Positions 51,473-60,832 of a DNA stretch of 64,000 bases are shown here, piece after piece. The DNA is from Firmicutes bacterium UBA3572 (lineage in GTDB: Bacteria; Bacillota; Desulfotomaculia; Desulfotomaculales; Desulforudaceae). The stretch spans positions 1-64,000 of the forward strand of contig DFNH01000015.1 in assembly GCA_002375985.1 (NCBI GenBank), read 5' to 3'. Positions within the stretch are counted from its first letter, which is position 1. The number at the start of each line of letters is the position of its first letter. The position numbers and the translations under genes were made by a program. Under the pieces are notes generated by a model. The model was not told where the DNA came from. It did no database searches and worked only from the letters and a program-made list of their open reading frames with translations.

Positions 51473-52677
51473 CTACCCCTCTCCTTGCACCTGCGGGTTA
51501 AACTCGCCGGGTATGATAAAATCCGAATCCCGGTGACCGACAAAAGGCCGCCCCAGAAAACATTCGTAGAGAAGCATGAGGGCACACCCATACCCATCGT
51601 TTTCAACCCCATATACCGCTTGTTCTTCGCGAATTTCGGTCCGAAGACGCGGAGAGTGGGTCAGATCGCTGCCATAGTGTAACTCAACGCGCCTCTGGTC
51701 GGATGGCTCGGAATCCGGCCGGCAGTCCCCGATCCACTCCCCCCTGATGGGCACCCGCACTTTGCGCCCGTCCGCGTGCCGCACCTCGAAAGGCTTTTCA
51801 CAGTAGGCCTTGGCCGCGGCGAATTTGTGGATGATGTTCGACCAGCCCCCGCTGCCGATGTTAATACCTTTTTCGGGGTCGGTAATTCCCAGAAGGTTGG
51901 ATTCACACCGAATCAGCCCTACGGGGAAACCGTGCACAGAGAATATATCCAGTGACTTTAGCGCCGCTGTATCGTAGCGGCAAAGCATGTTTTGGCACCG
52001 CAGCAGATTAGATAGATTGGTGGCCAGCGCGCTGCGGATCCGCTCCTCGGGATGAGCGGCAATCGCCTGACAGCTCAATTCCAGCCCCAACGGCTGCCGG
52101 GCGTTGAACATATCCCGGTAGCAGCGGTACCCCCAACGGTGCAGTCGGTCCGTTTCTTCACCGGCGGGGATTTCCTCACCGGGCGTGAAGCGTGGCTGTA
52201 CCTGCGCCCAAGCCGCGCGCGCCGCCTCGTACTTAGACAAATCCTCCGGATCAGGTGCTTTGAAAAACCGGCCCTGGTGTCGGGGGCAACATATTGGGCA
52301 ATGATATTCTATCGCCACCATCGCCAGTATGCCCAAAGCCCGCCAGGAAAAGGCCGGTTTTTCTCTTATCCGTTCCATAGCAGTCCCTCTCGTTGAACCT
52401 GTTTCCAAAATGCCGGGGGCAGTACGGGCGAGGTCCACCAGGTCCACTTTGTGGGGAATAGTGCTTTCTTCCAAACGTTCCCTAACGGAACTGAATAACC
52501 CGACCGGGAGGGGTTTTAACGACAGCACGGCAACGTCGATGTCCGACCCTGGTCCGGCCAACACCTTCGCCGCCGAGAGCCAAAAAGGTACACCCGCACC
52601 TGTTGGCCGCGCAAGCCCTCGAGCACGATTTTCCGCACTCTGGCGAGCCGTTCTGCGTGGGGCTGCCTCAAAGACAT
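51473..52677 (-). pseudogene. Chimera: broken nucleotidyltransferase joined to truncated DUF1156-type methylase
   Basis: The start codes SLRQPHAERLARVRK...VYLFGS, a minimal nucleotidyltransferase, then a one-base shift near 52570 moves the GPGSDIDVAVLSLKPLP part into another frame. From about 52320 the frame reads EYHCPICCPRHQGRFFKAPD, ETDRLHRWGYRCYRDMFNARQ, NMLCRYDTAALKSLDIFSVHG and SGGWSNIIHKFAAAKAYCEKP, which match the zinc-ribbon part of DUF1156 (COG1743) DNA methylases. It stops before the catalytic DPPY region and ends in ~65 residues I do not recognise. Both halves look non-functional. Confidence 0.65.
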
Positions 52678-52817
52678 GGCGCTTTTACCTCCACATCGTA
52701 AGGACGGGCACTCCGACACGGTAGTTTGCAGCATTACTCCGCTTCTGTATTACTTTTGAGTATAGCCCACTTGATCGGCCGTGGCCAATAGAAAGACGCC
52801 ACGGCAAATCACACCAT

Positions 52818-53310
52818 TTGGGAGAAATTCCACCGGATCACGAAGATGATTTTGGACGTATTAGCGTGCGGGACGGACTACATAACCTTTCAGGAGCGCC
52901 TCAGGGAAAAACTCAAACGAACCCCAAAACATCCTTAGTCCCGTTTGGCCAGATCACCTACAAACGCACCTACTACCGGCACAAAGAGACGGGGGAATAG
53001 CGTGGCGGGGTGCATCTACCGCGGCTGGTCTAGCCCACGAGGGGAAGGAGCGGTACCGGCTCAAGCGGCCGCACTGTTTGGCCGGCATCTACAACGGGAA
53101 CAACTACCCCTGCGCAGAAGAAGGCCGTACGGGAGTGCTGGCGGTACATCCGGCGCAACTGGGACGGGATACTGGCTTACCAGTTGTATCCAGAAGCCCA
53201 TTTGGGGGTGAGCGCTGAGGGACACGTGAGCCACATCGTTGAGCGGCGTGTCTTTCGAGCCGTCCTTCAGCCTGGAGAGGCTTGCGGATCATCGGTATCG
53301 TCCTACAGTG
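52818..53310 (+). pseudogene. ISLre2-like (UPF0236) transposase remnant
   Basis: Scattered pieces resemble ISLre2-type transposases: FGQITYKRTYYRHKETGE (52942-53000), GKERYRLKRPHCLAGIYNG in another frame (~53042-53097), RECWRYIRRNWDGILAYQLY with SAEGHVSHIVE (53130-53240) and LSSRPSAWRG (~53250-53280). Frames change between the pieces and large parts are missing. No inverted repeats were recognised. Confidence 0.6.
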
Positions 53311-53338
53311 GCTTGACGCGACGCAACCGTTTAAAACC

Positions 53339-53367
53339 TTGACATAGCGTGCCGTTTCAGGTAGAAT
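53339..53367 (+). promoter_or_regulatory. Consensus promoter of the ABC operon leader
   Basis: TTGACA (53339-53344), 17 bp, TAGAAT (53362-53367). The transcript would start near 53374, about 235 bases before the first solute-binding-protein gene. Confidence 0.75.
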
Positions 53368-53373
53368 TTTGGT

Positions 53374-53505
53374 AGTTGCGGCACGAAGCCGCGTGCGGCT
53401 GGATGTATCCGGCTGATTTTGTGTTTATCAGACAAACAACGCAATGAAGATTATAAAACGAGGCCACGGAGGCTTTAATTCCGTGGCTTTTTCCGTTTGT
53501 CGGAA
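53374..53505 (+). ncRNA. Structured leader with internal terminator (candidate riboswitch or attenuator)
   Basis: TTGCG (53376-53380) pairs with CGCAA (53440-53444) and closes a junction. Inside are a GCACG/CGTGC hairpin (53381-53396), a GCTGGAT/ATCCGGC hairpin (53398-53413) and a TGAT/ATCA hairpin (53414-53430). Twenty bases later comes a strong terminator. This architecture suits a ligand-sensing element, but I do not recognise the class, and the conserved motifs of the NiCo class are not seen. Confidence 0.45.
53463..53492 (+). terminator. Terminator inside the ABC operon leader
   Basis: The 8-bp stem GCCACGGA/TCCGTGGC (53463-53487) is followed by TTTTT. It lies between the promoter and the first gene, so it must be read through or switched off for expression. 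Confidence 0.8.
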
Positions 53506-53607
53506 ATGCTTGGTCGAACCGGAGGAGGTGTGTGCGACAGTACAAAAAGCGCTTTTGCGGTGCGAAAATCATTAATCATTGTTGAAAAGAGGGGAGAGAT
53601 AACCAAA

Positions 53608-55194
53608 ATGAAATTGGCCAAAAAAACGACTCTGAGGACGACCCTACTTGTAATCGGTATTTTGCTGTTAAGCGCGATATTGATGGGCTGCGTTGGACAG
53701 CAGGCCGAAGAAGGGAAAGTTGAAGAGCCACAAACGCTGGAGGTCGGGATAGGAAGCTTAGGCCATGCGGATGGGCTTGTGGATCCGGCGATTGGCTGGT
53801 CCAGTTGGTTTTCCAGGAGGGCAGGCCTCTATGAAACGCTGACCAAGCTTGACCACAATATGGAGTTGCAGCCCTGGCTGGCCACCGCTTGGGAGCCGGT
53901 GGATGAAAATACTTGGCAGTTTGATATTCGACAGGGGGTCACCTTTCATGACGGCACACCGCTTACCGCCGAAAGTGTGGCCTTTTCGCTGGAGAGTCTT
54001 CTTCAGGAGGACAGTCCCCGCTTCAATCCCCGGGCCCAGCCGCTTTTAAATATTAAGGAAATCAAGGTGGTGGATGAATATACCCTGCGGATAACCACCA
54101 AGGAGCCCTTTGCGCCGCTGATCTACCACCTGAGTGATCCGCTCTTTGCAATTGTCAGCCCGAACACGGAGGAGGGCGAAATCCCGGCCGGTACGGGGCC
54201 GTTTAAATTTGTCGAGCAGCAAGCAGGCGAATATGTGGTTGTGGAAAGGTTTGCTGACTATTGGGATGGCGCTGCTAAATTAGAAAAAGTAACCTTTCGC
54301 TTAATACCGGATGCTGCGACACGAGCCATGGCTTTGGAGGCTGGTGATATTGATGTAGCTGTGGCCATAACGGCTGTTGACGCTTTAAGGTTGAAAGAAA
54401 CAGCGGGGGTTAAAGTAGCTACAGGGGAAATACACAGGACAGATTTTATAAAAATCAACTGTCAACAAGAACCGCTGAATGATGCCAGGGTAAGACGAGC
54501 TATAAGCTATGCTATTGACAGAGAAGGAATTATCAATGCGGTTTTGGAAGGTATCGCCGGCACGCCGGCAGCAACTATATTTCCGCCAACTTTGCCTTGG
54601 GCAAATAGAGACCTGAAAGCAGTTTACGACCCGGACAGAGCAAGAACACTTTTAGAGGATGCAGGCCTTACCGATACTGATGGCGATGGGTTTGTAGAGC
54701 ATAATGGTGAGCCGTTTAAAGTAAGGTTTCTCGCCCCTACACATCGGCCGGAGTTTGGTCCGGTTGCAGAGATAATAGCAGACAGCCTGCCAAAGATCGG
54801 TATTCAGGTAGAAATTGTCACCCTTGAATTAGGGGCGGCGAAAGAAATGGTTAAAGCCGGTGATTTTGATCTGTTTATGACCTCCTGGGGGACAGCACCC
54901 AGCGGTGATCCGGCCTATATCATGGAGATGCTGGTCAGTACAACCGGAGATGCCAATTATGGCAAGTTTTCGTGTCAAGACCTGGATGAACTTTTGCTCG
55001 AAGGCAAAACAACTCTTGAGCCGCAGGCAAGAGCAGCTATTTACAATGAGGTTCAGAGGATAATCAGCGAGGAAAGCCCCTTGATATTTTTGTATCACCG
55101 GGTCGATATGCTGGGTATGTCCGAGGCTGTGCAGGGACTTGAGGTTCATCCGGCAGAGATGTATCTCTTGCATAAAGATGTTTACCTTAACTGA
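53608..55194 (+). CDS. ABC transporter solute-binding lipoprotein 1 (family 5)
   Basis: A 528-residue family 5 (DppA/OppA/NikA-like) binding protein. The lipobox LMGC follows helix LVIGILLLSAILMGC, with CVGQQAEE after it. WLATAWEPVDENTWQFDIRQGVTFHDGTPLTAE, GTGPFKF and ARVRRAISYAIDREGI are family hallmarks. ATG at 53608 has GGGGAGAG upstream. It captures a small peptide, metal chelate or similar ligand; which one is unknown. Confidence 0.9.
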   Translation: MKLAKKTTLRTTLLVIGILLLSAILMGCVGQQAEEGKVEEPQTLEVGIGSLGHADGLVDPAIGWSSWFSRRAGLYETLTKLDHNMELQPWLATAWEPVDENTWQFDIRQGVTFHDGTPLTAESVAFSLESLLQEDSPRFNPRAQPLLNIKEIKVVDEYTLRITTKEPFAPLIYHLSDPLFAIVSPNTEEGEIPAGTGPFKFVEQQAGEYVVVERFADYWDGAAKLEKVTFRLIPDAATRAMALEAGDIDVAVAITAVDALRLKETAGVKVATGEIHRTDFIKINCQQEPLNDARVRRAISYAIDREGIINAVLEGIAGTPAATIFPPTLPWANRDLKAVYDPDRARTLLEDAGLTDTDGDGFVEHNGEPFKVRFLAPTHRPEFGPVAEIIADSLPKIGIQVEIVTLELGAAKEMVKAGDFDLFMTSWGTAPSGDPAYIMEMLVSTTGDANYGKFSCQDLDELLLEGKTTLEPQARAAIYNEVQRIISEESPLIFLYHRVDMLGMSEAVQGLEVHPAEMYLLHKDVYLN

Positions 55195-55210
55195 TCGGGG
55201 GAAGCACATT

Positions 55211-55954
55211 TTGGAAAGTACAGCCGTCAAAGGGTTGGTCAGGGAGTATTGGAAAAAGTCTGCCGTGCGCTATAACAAAGCCCACCAATCGGAGCGGGAG
55301 CATGGCTCCTGGAAAGAGCTTTTAAAGACGATCCTGGGCCCGGCGGGCGGTCTGAAAGTGTTGGATGTCGGCACCGGTACCGGGGTGATCGCCTTGGCTT
55401 TGGCGGCCGCCGGACAGCAGGTGACCGCCCTGGACCTGACTGCGGAGATGGTGGAGAAGGCTAAAGCGAACGCCGAGCGTCGGGGTTTGGTCGTTGATTT
55501 CAGAATTGGAGACGCCGAAAAGCTACCCTTTGCGGATAACACCTTCGACGTGGTGATCAGTAAATGGCTGCTGTGGACCTTGCCTACCCCGGAGAAAGCG
55601 GTTTCCGAGTGGCAGCGGGTTTTAAGGCGCGGGGGCCGCCTGATCATCATCGACGGAAATTGGTGGGATTTTCGTAAGTCGTGGGCCAAGCGGGTCTGGT
55701 ATCACTTGCTGGCTATGCCTTTGGTTCTGATTACCGAGCGGCGGTATGCCTGGAATAGCTATGGGCACCTGGTACAGCATTTGCCGATGCTTTCCCGGAA
55801 GCGTCCGGAGGCCGATGTTGAGCTGCTGGAGCACTTCGGCTTTGTTGGGGTCGAGGCTCAAACGGTCGATATCCCGATCGCTCAGACCTTTATCAGCTGG
55901 TTGAAATATGGCTATCAGGGAGGACAGTTCCTGGTAAAGGGCGTTAAAGCGTAG
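55211..55954 (+). CDS. Class I SAM-dependent methyltransferase
   Basis: A 247-residue methyltransferase: VLDVGTGTGVIALALAAAG (motif I), TALDLTAEMVEKAK, DAEKLPFADNTFDVVISKWLLWTLP and VLRRGGRLIIIDGNWW. It resembles the small-molecule methyltransferases of the UbiE/Methyltransf_11 type. TTG at 55211 has GGGGGA eight bases upstream; the earlier ATG in frame lies inside the previous gene. Lying between two binding-protein genes, it probably acts on the transported ligand or makes it. Confidence 0.85.
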   Translation: MESTAVKGLVREYWKKSAVRYNKAHQSEREHGSWKELLKTILGPAGGLKVLDVGTGTGVIALALAAAGQQVTALDLTAEMVEKAKANAERRGLVVDFRIGDAEKLPFADNTFDVVISKWLLWTLPTPEKAVSEWQRVLRRGGRLIIIDGNWWDFRKSWAKRVWYHLLAMPLVLITERRYAWNSYGHLVQHLPMLSRKRPEADVELLEHFGFVGVEAQTVDIPIAQTFISWLKYGYQGGQFLVKGVKA

Positions 55955-56011
55955 AAATCGGCTTTTCATCGCCGCGGCAAAAGAAAACTGAGCTTGAAGA
56001 AGGGATAAGGA

Positions 56012-57616
56012 ATGATAAGAATGAACAGGAAGACAAAAAAAATTGGTTTGGCAATCTGTTTGGTGCTTTTGGGTGTTATACTGGCCGGCTGTGTTGGGCA
56101 GCAGGCAGACGAAGCAAAAGTAGGGGTCCCGCAGGAATTAAAAATCGCCTTGGGAATGAGTATCGGTGGCTTGGATCCCCATGGCTCTTTGGCCGGAGAT
56201 GCGCGGATAATCTGGGCGAATATCTACGAAACCCTGGTTTATCTGGATGAGAATATGCAGGTGCAACCAAGATTGGCAACCAGCTGGGAAGTATCTGACG
56301 ATGCTAGAGTCTGGACCTTTTTCTTGCGAGAAGGGGTTAGGTTTCACGATGGAACGCCGTTTAACGCCGAAGCCGTAAAGTTTACTTTTGAGCGCCACAT
56401 GGAGACCGATCCCTTCGCGGTCGGAGTTGAAATAGAAAAAATAGAGGTGGTGGACGAATACAAGGTAAGACTTACCCTGAAAGAACCGTTTGTTCCCCTT
56501 TTAAGTGAGTTGACCAGGACCCGGAGCTCGATTATCAGTCCGACCTCGGTCGCCGGCGGAGAGTTCAAACCTATCGGTACCGGGCCCTTTAAATTCGAAG
56601 AATGGGTCAAAGAAGAAAAGATTGTGCTCAGCCGAAACGAGGACTACTGGGACGGAGCTCCGCAACTTGCGAAAGTGATCTTCAAGATTATCCCGGATGC
56701 CCATACCCGAGTGATGGCCCTTGAAGCCGGCGAGGTGGACATCGTCGGTGTTGGATTTGGCCAACTCCCTCCCGAAGAAATTCAGCGCTTAAAGGACGAT
56801 CCTAAAGTCCGGCTCCTAAGCCGGTCTCCGGCCCATAATACGGTATGGCTGGCCATAAATCAAAAAAATGAGTTCTTGCAGGACTTGAGAGTGAGAAAAG
56901 CCGTTAACTACGCCATAGATGCAGAAAGCATCGTTGAACACGTAATAGAAGGAGCAGGATGCCTTGCGGTCGCACCCTGGTCGCCGGCCAAGATCTTTGG
57001 GGTGAAGCCCGGTTTACGGTTGCCCGGTTACGATCCGGAAAAGAGTAAAACGTTGCTGGCTGAAAGCGGCTGGGTGGATACCGACGGCGACGGCGTGCTG
57101 GATAAGGATGGAAAACCCTTCAAGGTCACTTTAATTATTCAAAACATACCGCCTTGGCGGGCCATTGCCGAAGCGGTCCAGGAGCAATTGCGGATGGTGG
57201 GGATAGCTTTGGAAATAAACGAGCTGGAAAGAGGAGCCTACATGAAACTGTTGCGCACCGGTGATTTCGACCTGGCCGGAATAAGCGGAATGGGATTGCC
57301 AACTAACGATCCATACATGCATATATCCTTCTTTTATCACTCCAGATATGGCTTCAAGATAGGGGAGGAATCTCCTAACCCGAGTTTGATCAACAACCCG
57401 GAGCTTGACTCCCTGATCGAGGAGATGGTTGTTACTGTCGATCCTGAACAAAGGAGAGCGCTTTACCACCGGATTCAGGAGATCATCGTTGACGAAGCGG
57501 TCGGGGTCTATCTCTATCACAGTGCCATCTTTGTTGCCCTGCAGGAAAATGTTGCTGGATTCGAGATTTCCGGTGGATATTGGAATCTGGATTTGCGAGA
57601 TGTTAGTTTACGTTGA
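56012..57616 (+). CDS. ABC transporter solute-binding lipoprotein 2 (family 5)
   Basis: A 534-residue paralogue of protein 1, with lipobox LAGC (LVLLGVILAGC) and CVGQQADE after it. RLATSWEVSDDARVWTFFLREGVRFHDGTPFNAEAV and GTGPFKFEEW are present. About one third identical by eye to its neighbours, so an old rather than recent duplicate. 57 bp separate it from the methyltransferase gene. Confidence 0.9.
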   Translation: MIRMNRKTKKIGLAICLVLLGVILAGCVGQQADEAKVGVPQELKIALGMSIGGLDPHGSLAGDARIIWANIYETLVYLDENMQVQPRLATSWEVSDDARVWTFFLREGVRFHDGTPFNAEAVKFTFERHMETDPFAVGVEIEKIEVVDEYKVRLTLKEPFVPLLSELTRTRSSIISPTSVAGGEFKPIGTGPFKFEEWVKEEKIVLSRNEDYWDGAPQLAKVIFKIIPDAHTRVMALEAGEVDIVGVGFGQLPPEEIQRLKDDPKVRLLSRSPAHNTVWLAINQKNEFLQDLRVRKAVNYAIDAESIVEHVIEGAGCLAVAPWSPAKIFGVKPGLRLPGYDPEKSKTLLAESGWVDTDGDGVLDKDGKPFKVTLIIQNIPPWRAIAEAVQEQLRMVGIALEINELERGAYMKLLRTGDFDLAGISGMGLPTNDPYMHISFFYHSRYGFKIGEESPNPSLINNPELDSLIEEMVVTVDPEQRRALYHRIQEIIVDEAVGVYLYHSAIFVALQENVAGFEISGGYWNLDLRDVSLR

Positions 57617-57636
57617 GGAGGGTTTAAATAATTAAA

Positions 57637-59199
57637 ATGACTAAAAAGGCGGTTATACTCGCAATCGGTGTCCTGCTGTTGGGTGCGGTAGTACTATTGG
57701 GCTGTGTTGGACAACAGGCCGAAGTGACAGAAGTCCCGCAGGAGCTTACCATAGCTGTGGTCAAAGACATTGGCGGGCATAAGGATTTTGGAGTTTGGAG
57801 AGCGCACATCTTTGAAACATTGGTCGGGGCTGCACCGGGAGCAATGAAACCCGAACCAATGCTTGCCACCCACTGGGAAGTAGCAGATGACGGCTTGACC
57901 TGGACCTTTTACTTGCGTGAAGGGGTCAAGTTCCACGATGGCACGCCATTTACGGCGGAGGCGGTCAAGTTCTCGCTGGAACGAATTTTAGAAAGGTCGG
58001 CGTCGGCACGCGGCATCTTTAAGATTGCCTCCATAGAAATAGTGGACGACTACACGATCAAAATAACCAATACCGAACCTTGGGCGGCATTTCCGGCTCA
58101 TTTAGCCCACGGCCTGGGTTATATCATCAGTCCGGCTTCGGTAGATGAAGAAGGAAATGTCGTGGAACCTGTAGGAACGGGACCGTTTAAATTTCATGAG
58201 CACCTTCCCGGAGAAAAAGTGGTGGTGGTGCGGAACGAAGAACACTGGCGCGGAACGCCTAAGCTGGAAAAAATAACGTTTGTGGTTATTCCGGATCACC
58301 ACACGCGCATAATGGCCTTGGAAGCCGGAGAAGTCGATGTGATTCAGTTTGTCCCCGAGGGAGAAGTCGCCCGGCTGGAGGCCCACCCGGAGATCACGGT
58401 GCTCACGACTCCTTCGGTGCGCACCCATTTTCTGGTATTCAACACCGAAACCGAACCTTTCGATGACATTTTGGTGAGACAGGCGGTTGATTACGCTATT
58501 AATCAAGAGGCGTTGGTGGAGCACATTTTAGATGGCATTGGCGTGCCGGCCAGGGGGCCAATATCGCCGGCAATACGCTGGTCGATCCATGTCGAATTGC
58601 CCGAACCCAAATATGACCCCGAGAAAGCCAGGGCCTTGCTGGCCGAGGCCGGCTGGAAAGACGCCGATGGGGACGGCATACTGGATAAAAACGGAAAGCC
58701 GTTTAGCATTACCCTGCTATTAACCGGACTCCGTCCCCAGTGGCCGCCCATGGCGGAAGCAATACAAGCTCAATTAAGAGAAGTCGGGATCGATGTGAGC
58801 CTGAAAGTTTTGGAGTGGGGCGCCTATATAGATGCGGCGGGAACGCCGGGCAATAGACCTCTAGATATGCATCTCTTTTTTGGCAGTGCGGGAACTCTGG
58901 CTGCCGATGCTGATTATATATTTTATCTGGGCCATCATACGGACAGCGGCTTTTTCCAGGCTATGCACATACTAGAAGACAAGTTGATAGAGAAGGGCCT
59001 AGGCACCATGGATGATGGCGAAAGATTCGCGATATATGGCGAGCTACAGAAAATAATTCTGGAAAAAGAGCTTGGCGTTTATCTATTTCATCAGGAGGAA
59101 ATCGTTGCTTTAAGAAACCATGTAGAGGGCTTTCAGGTTCATCCCACCCAGGTGATGGACCACGTTCCTTTGTGGGAGGTTAGCATTGCAGAAAAATGA
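57637..59199 (+). CDS. ABC transporter solute-binding lipoprotein 3 (family 5)
   Basis: A 520-residue paralogue with lipobox LLGC (LLLGAVVLLGC) and CVGQQAEV. LATHWEVADDGLTWTFYLREGVKFHDGTPFTAEAVKFSLE and VEPVGTGPFKFHEHLPGE are typical. It lies 20 bp after protein 2, with GAGGAGG before the start. Confidence 0.9.
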   Translation: MTKKAVILAIGVLLLGAVVLLGCVGQQAEVTEVPQELTIAVVKDIGGHKDFGVWRAHIFETLVGAAPGAMKPEPMLATHWEVADDGLTWTFYLREGVKFHDGTPFTAEAVKFSLERILERSASARGIFKIASIEIVDDYTIKITNTEPWAAFPAHLAHGLGYIISPASVDEEGNVVEPVGTGPFKFHEHLPGEKVVVVRNEEHWRGTPKLEKITFVVIPDHHTRIMALEAGEVDVIQFVPEGEVARLEAHPEITVLTTPSVRTHFLVFNTETEPFDDILVRQAVDYAINQEALVEHILDGIGVPARGPISPAIRWSIHVELPEPKYDPEKARALLAEAGWKDADGDGILDKNGKPFSITLLLTGLRPQWPPMAEAIQAQLREVGIDVSLKVLEWGAYIDAAGTPGNRPLDMHLFFGSAGTLAADADYIFYLGHHTDSGFFQAMHILEDKLIEKGLGTMDDGERFAIYGELQKIILEKELGVYLFHQEEIVALRNHVEGFQVHPTQVMDHVPLWEVSIAEK

Positions 59200-59243
59200 T
59201 GGCGAATTGACCAGATTTACAGAAATGGAGGGGAGAAGGAAAA

Positions 59244-60812
59244 ATGTCAATAAATAAGAAAATAATCAGTTTAGTAGTCGGTATTCTCTTTTTGAGCAGC
59301 CTGCTGGCAGGCTGTGTTGAACAGCAGGCAGATGAGCAGCCAGCGGCACAGGTTCCACAGGAAGTAGTTGCCGGGCTCGGAAGAGACCCGGTGGGAGCAA
59401 GGGGTGCGCATCCATATCTTACGAGAGTCTTTGAGCAGTTGGTCATCTTAGATGCGGAAATGAAACCAAGACCAGGACTTGCGACCAGCTGGGAAGTATC
59501 TGAGGATGGTCGCACATGGACGATCCACCTACGAGAAGGTGTTAAATTTCATGACGGTACACCATTTAATGCAGAGACAGCAAAGTTCAGTCTGGAATGG
59601 GCAACAAGAGTACGGCCGGGCCTTCTTGGCTCTATAGATAGAATAGAGATCGTTGATGACTATACCATTAAGGTCATCCACAGTGAACCGCATGCTCCAT
59701 TTCTCCGCTCGTTATTCTTTGCGGTTATGATAAGTCCCAATGCTATCGATGAGGATGATAGAGTTATTGAATCCATTGGAACTGGTCCATTCAAAGTAGA
59801 GGATTACCAGCCTGAAGACAAACTGGTGCTGGTGAGAAACGAAGCTTACTGGGGTGGTTTGCCCAAATTAGAACGTATTACCTTAAGATATATCCCTGAA
59901 GCAACGACAAGGATTATGGCCCTGGAGGCAGGCGAAATCGATATGATCATTGATACCGGTGGAATCTTACCAGAACATGCACCAGTTCTTAAAGCCAATC
60001 CCGAAATAGAGGTAATGACTATTCACGGGGTTGTCCACCATCATATAGGATTTGATACTACCACTCCCCCATTTGATGATGTAAGGACCAGAAAGGCAAT
60101 ATCATATGCCATAGATCCCGAGAGCCTTGTCAGGTATGCGCTGGAGGGTTATGGTAAAGTAATGAATACACCTGTTCCACCATTATATAAAGATTGGATG
60201 CATCCGGACTTGCTCTTTGAGTTTAGCGACAAGGATAAAGCCAGAAAGCTGCTGCAAGAAGCAGGGTGGGCAGATATGGACGGCGATGGTATTGTGGAGA
60301 AGGATGGAGAAGAGTTCAAAGTAACGATGCATTTGGCTGGTGGATGGGTAGGGCGCTGGCCATATAAGACCATTGCAGAGATTATTCAGTCAGATCTTAG
60401 GGAGATTGGAATTGCTATGGATATAGATGTTGTAGATACAGGCCTTTATCGGGAGATGATGGAGAGAGGAGATGTTAAGATGACATTAATCCCTATTGCC
60501 GGCGTTTCCCCGCGTTCGGCTGTGAAGGATACTTTTCACTCAGAAGGTGGTATGACTGTTGCTATCAATCCGCCCTTTTTCAGTAATCCACGCGTCGATG
60601 AACTGACTGAAGCAGCGATGAAAGAAACTGATGATTCAAGGGCACAACGACTGCTCTTTGAGGTCCAAGAGATTGTTGCAGCAGAAGTTCTGATGATTCC
60701 TCTCTTTGAAGAGCTAATGATCAACGCTGTCAGAGATAACATAAGAGGTTATGAGATGCACCCTTGGTTTGTCGTCAACTGGGAAGATATTCACGTGGTG
60801 AGCGAAAAGTAA
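59244..60812 (+). CDS. ABC transporter solute-binding lipoprotein 4 (family 5)
   Basis: A 522-residue paralogue with lipobox LAGC (GILFLSSLLAGC) and CVEQQADE. LATSWEVSEDGRTWTIHLREGVKFHDGTPFNAETAKFSLE is nearly the same as in protein 3. Its base composition is the most AT-rich of the operon and of the window, with many AGA/ATA codons, which suggests a separate recent source. Confidence 0.9.
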   Translation: MSINKKIISLVVGILFLSSLLAGCVEQQADEQPAAQVPQEVVAGLGRDPVGARGAHPYLTRVFEQLVILDAEMKPRPGLATSWEVSEDGRTWTIHLREGVKFHDGTPFNAETAKFSLEWATRVRPGLLGSIDRIEIVDDYTIKVIHSEPHAPFLRSLFFAVMISPNAIDEDDRVIESIGTGPFKVEDYQPEDKLVLVRNEAYWGGLPKLERITLRYIPEATTRIMALEAGEIDMIIDTGGILPEHAPVLKANPEIEVMTIHGVVHHHIGFDTTTPPFDDVRTRKAISYAIDPESLVRYALEGYGKVMNTPVPPLYKDWMHPDLLFEFSDKDKARKLLQEAGWADMDGDGIVEKDGEEFKVTMHLAGGWVGRWPYKTIAEIIQSDLREIGIAMDIDVVDTGLYREMMERGDVKMTLIPIAGVSPRSAVKDTFHSEGGMTVAINPPFFSNPRVDELTEAAMKETDDSRAQRLLFEVQEIVAAEVLMIPLFEELMINAVRDNIRGYEMHPWFVVNWEDIHVVSEK

Positions 60813-60832
60813 TTTCATATTAGGAGAAGGTC

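Noticed and set aside
53374..53460. NiCo (czcD) riboswitch for the ABC operon leader
   Set aside because: A multi-helix junction is present, but the conserved internal-loop sequences of the NiCo class are not seen.
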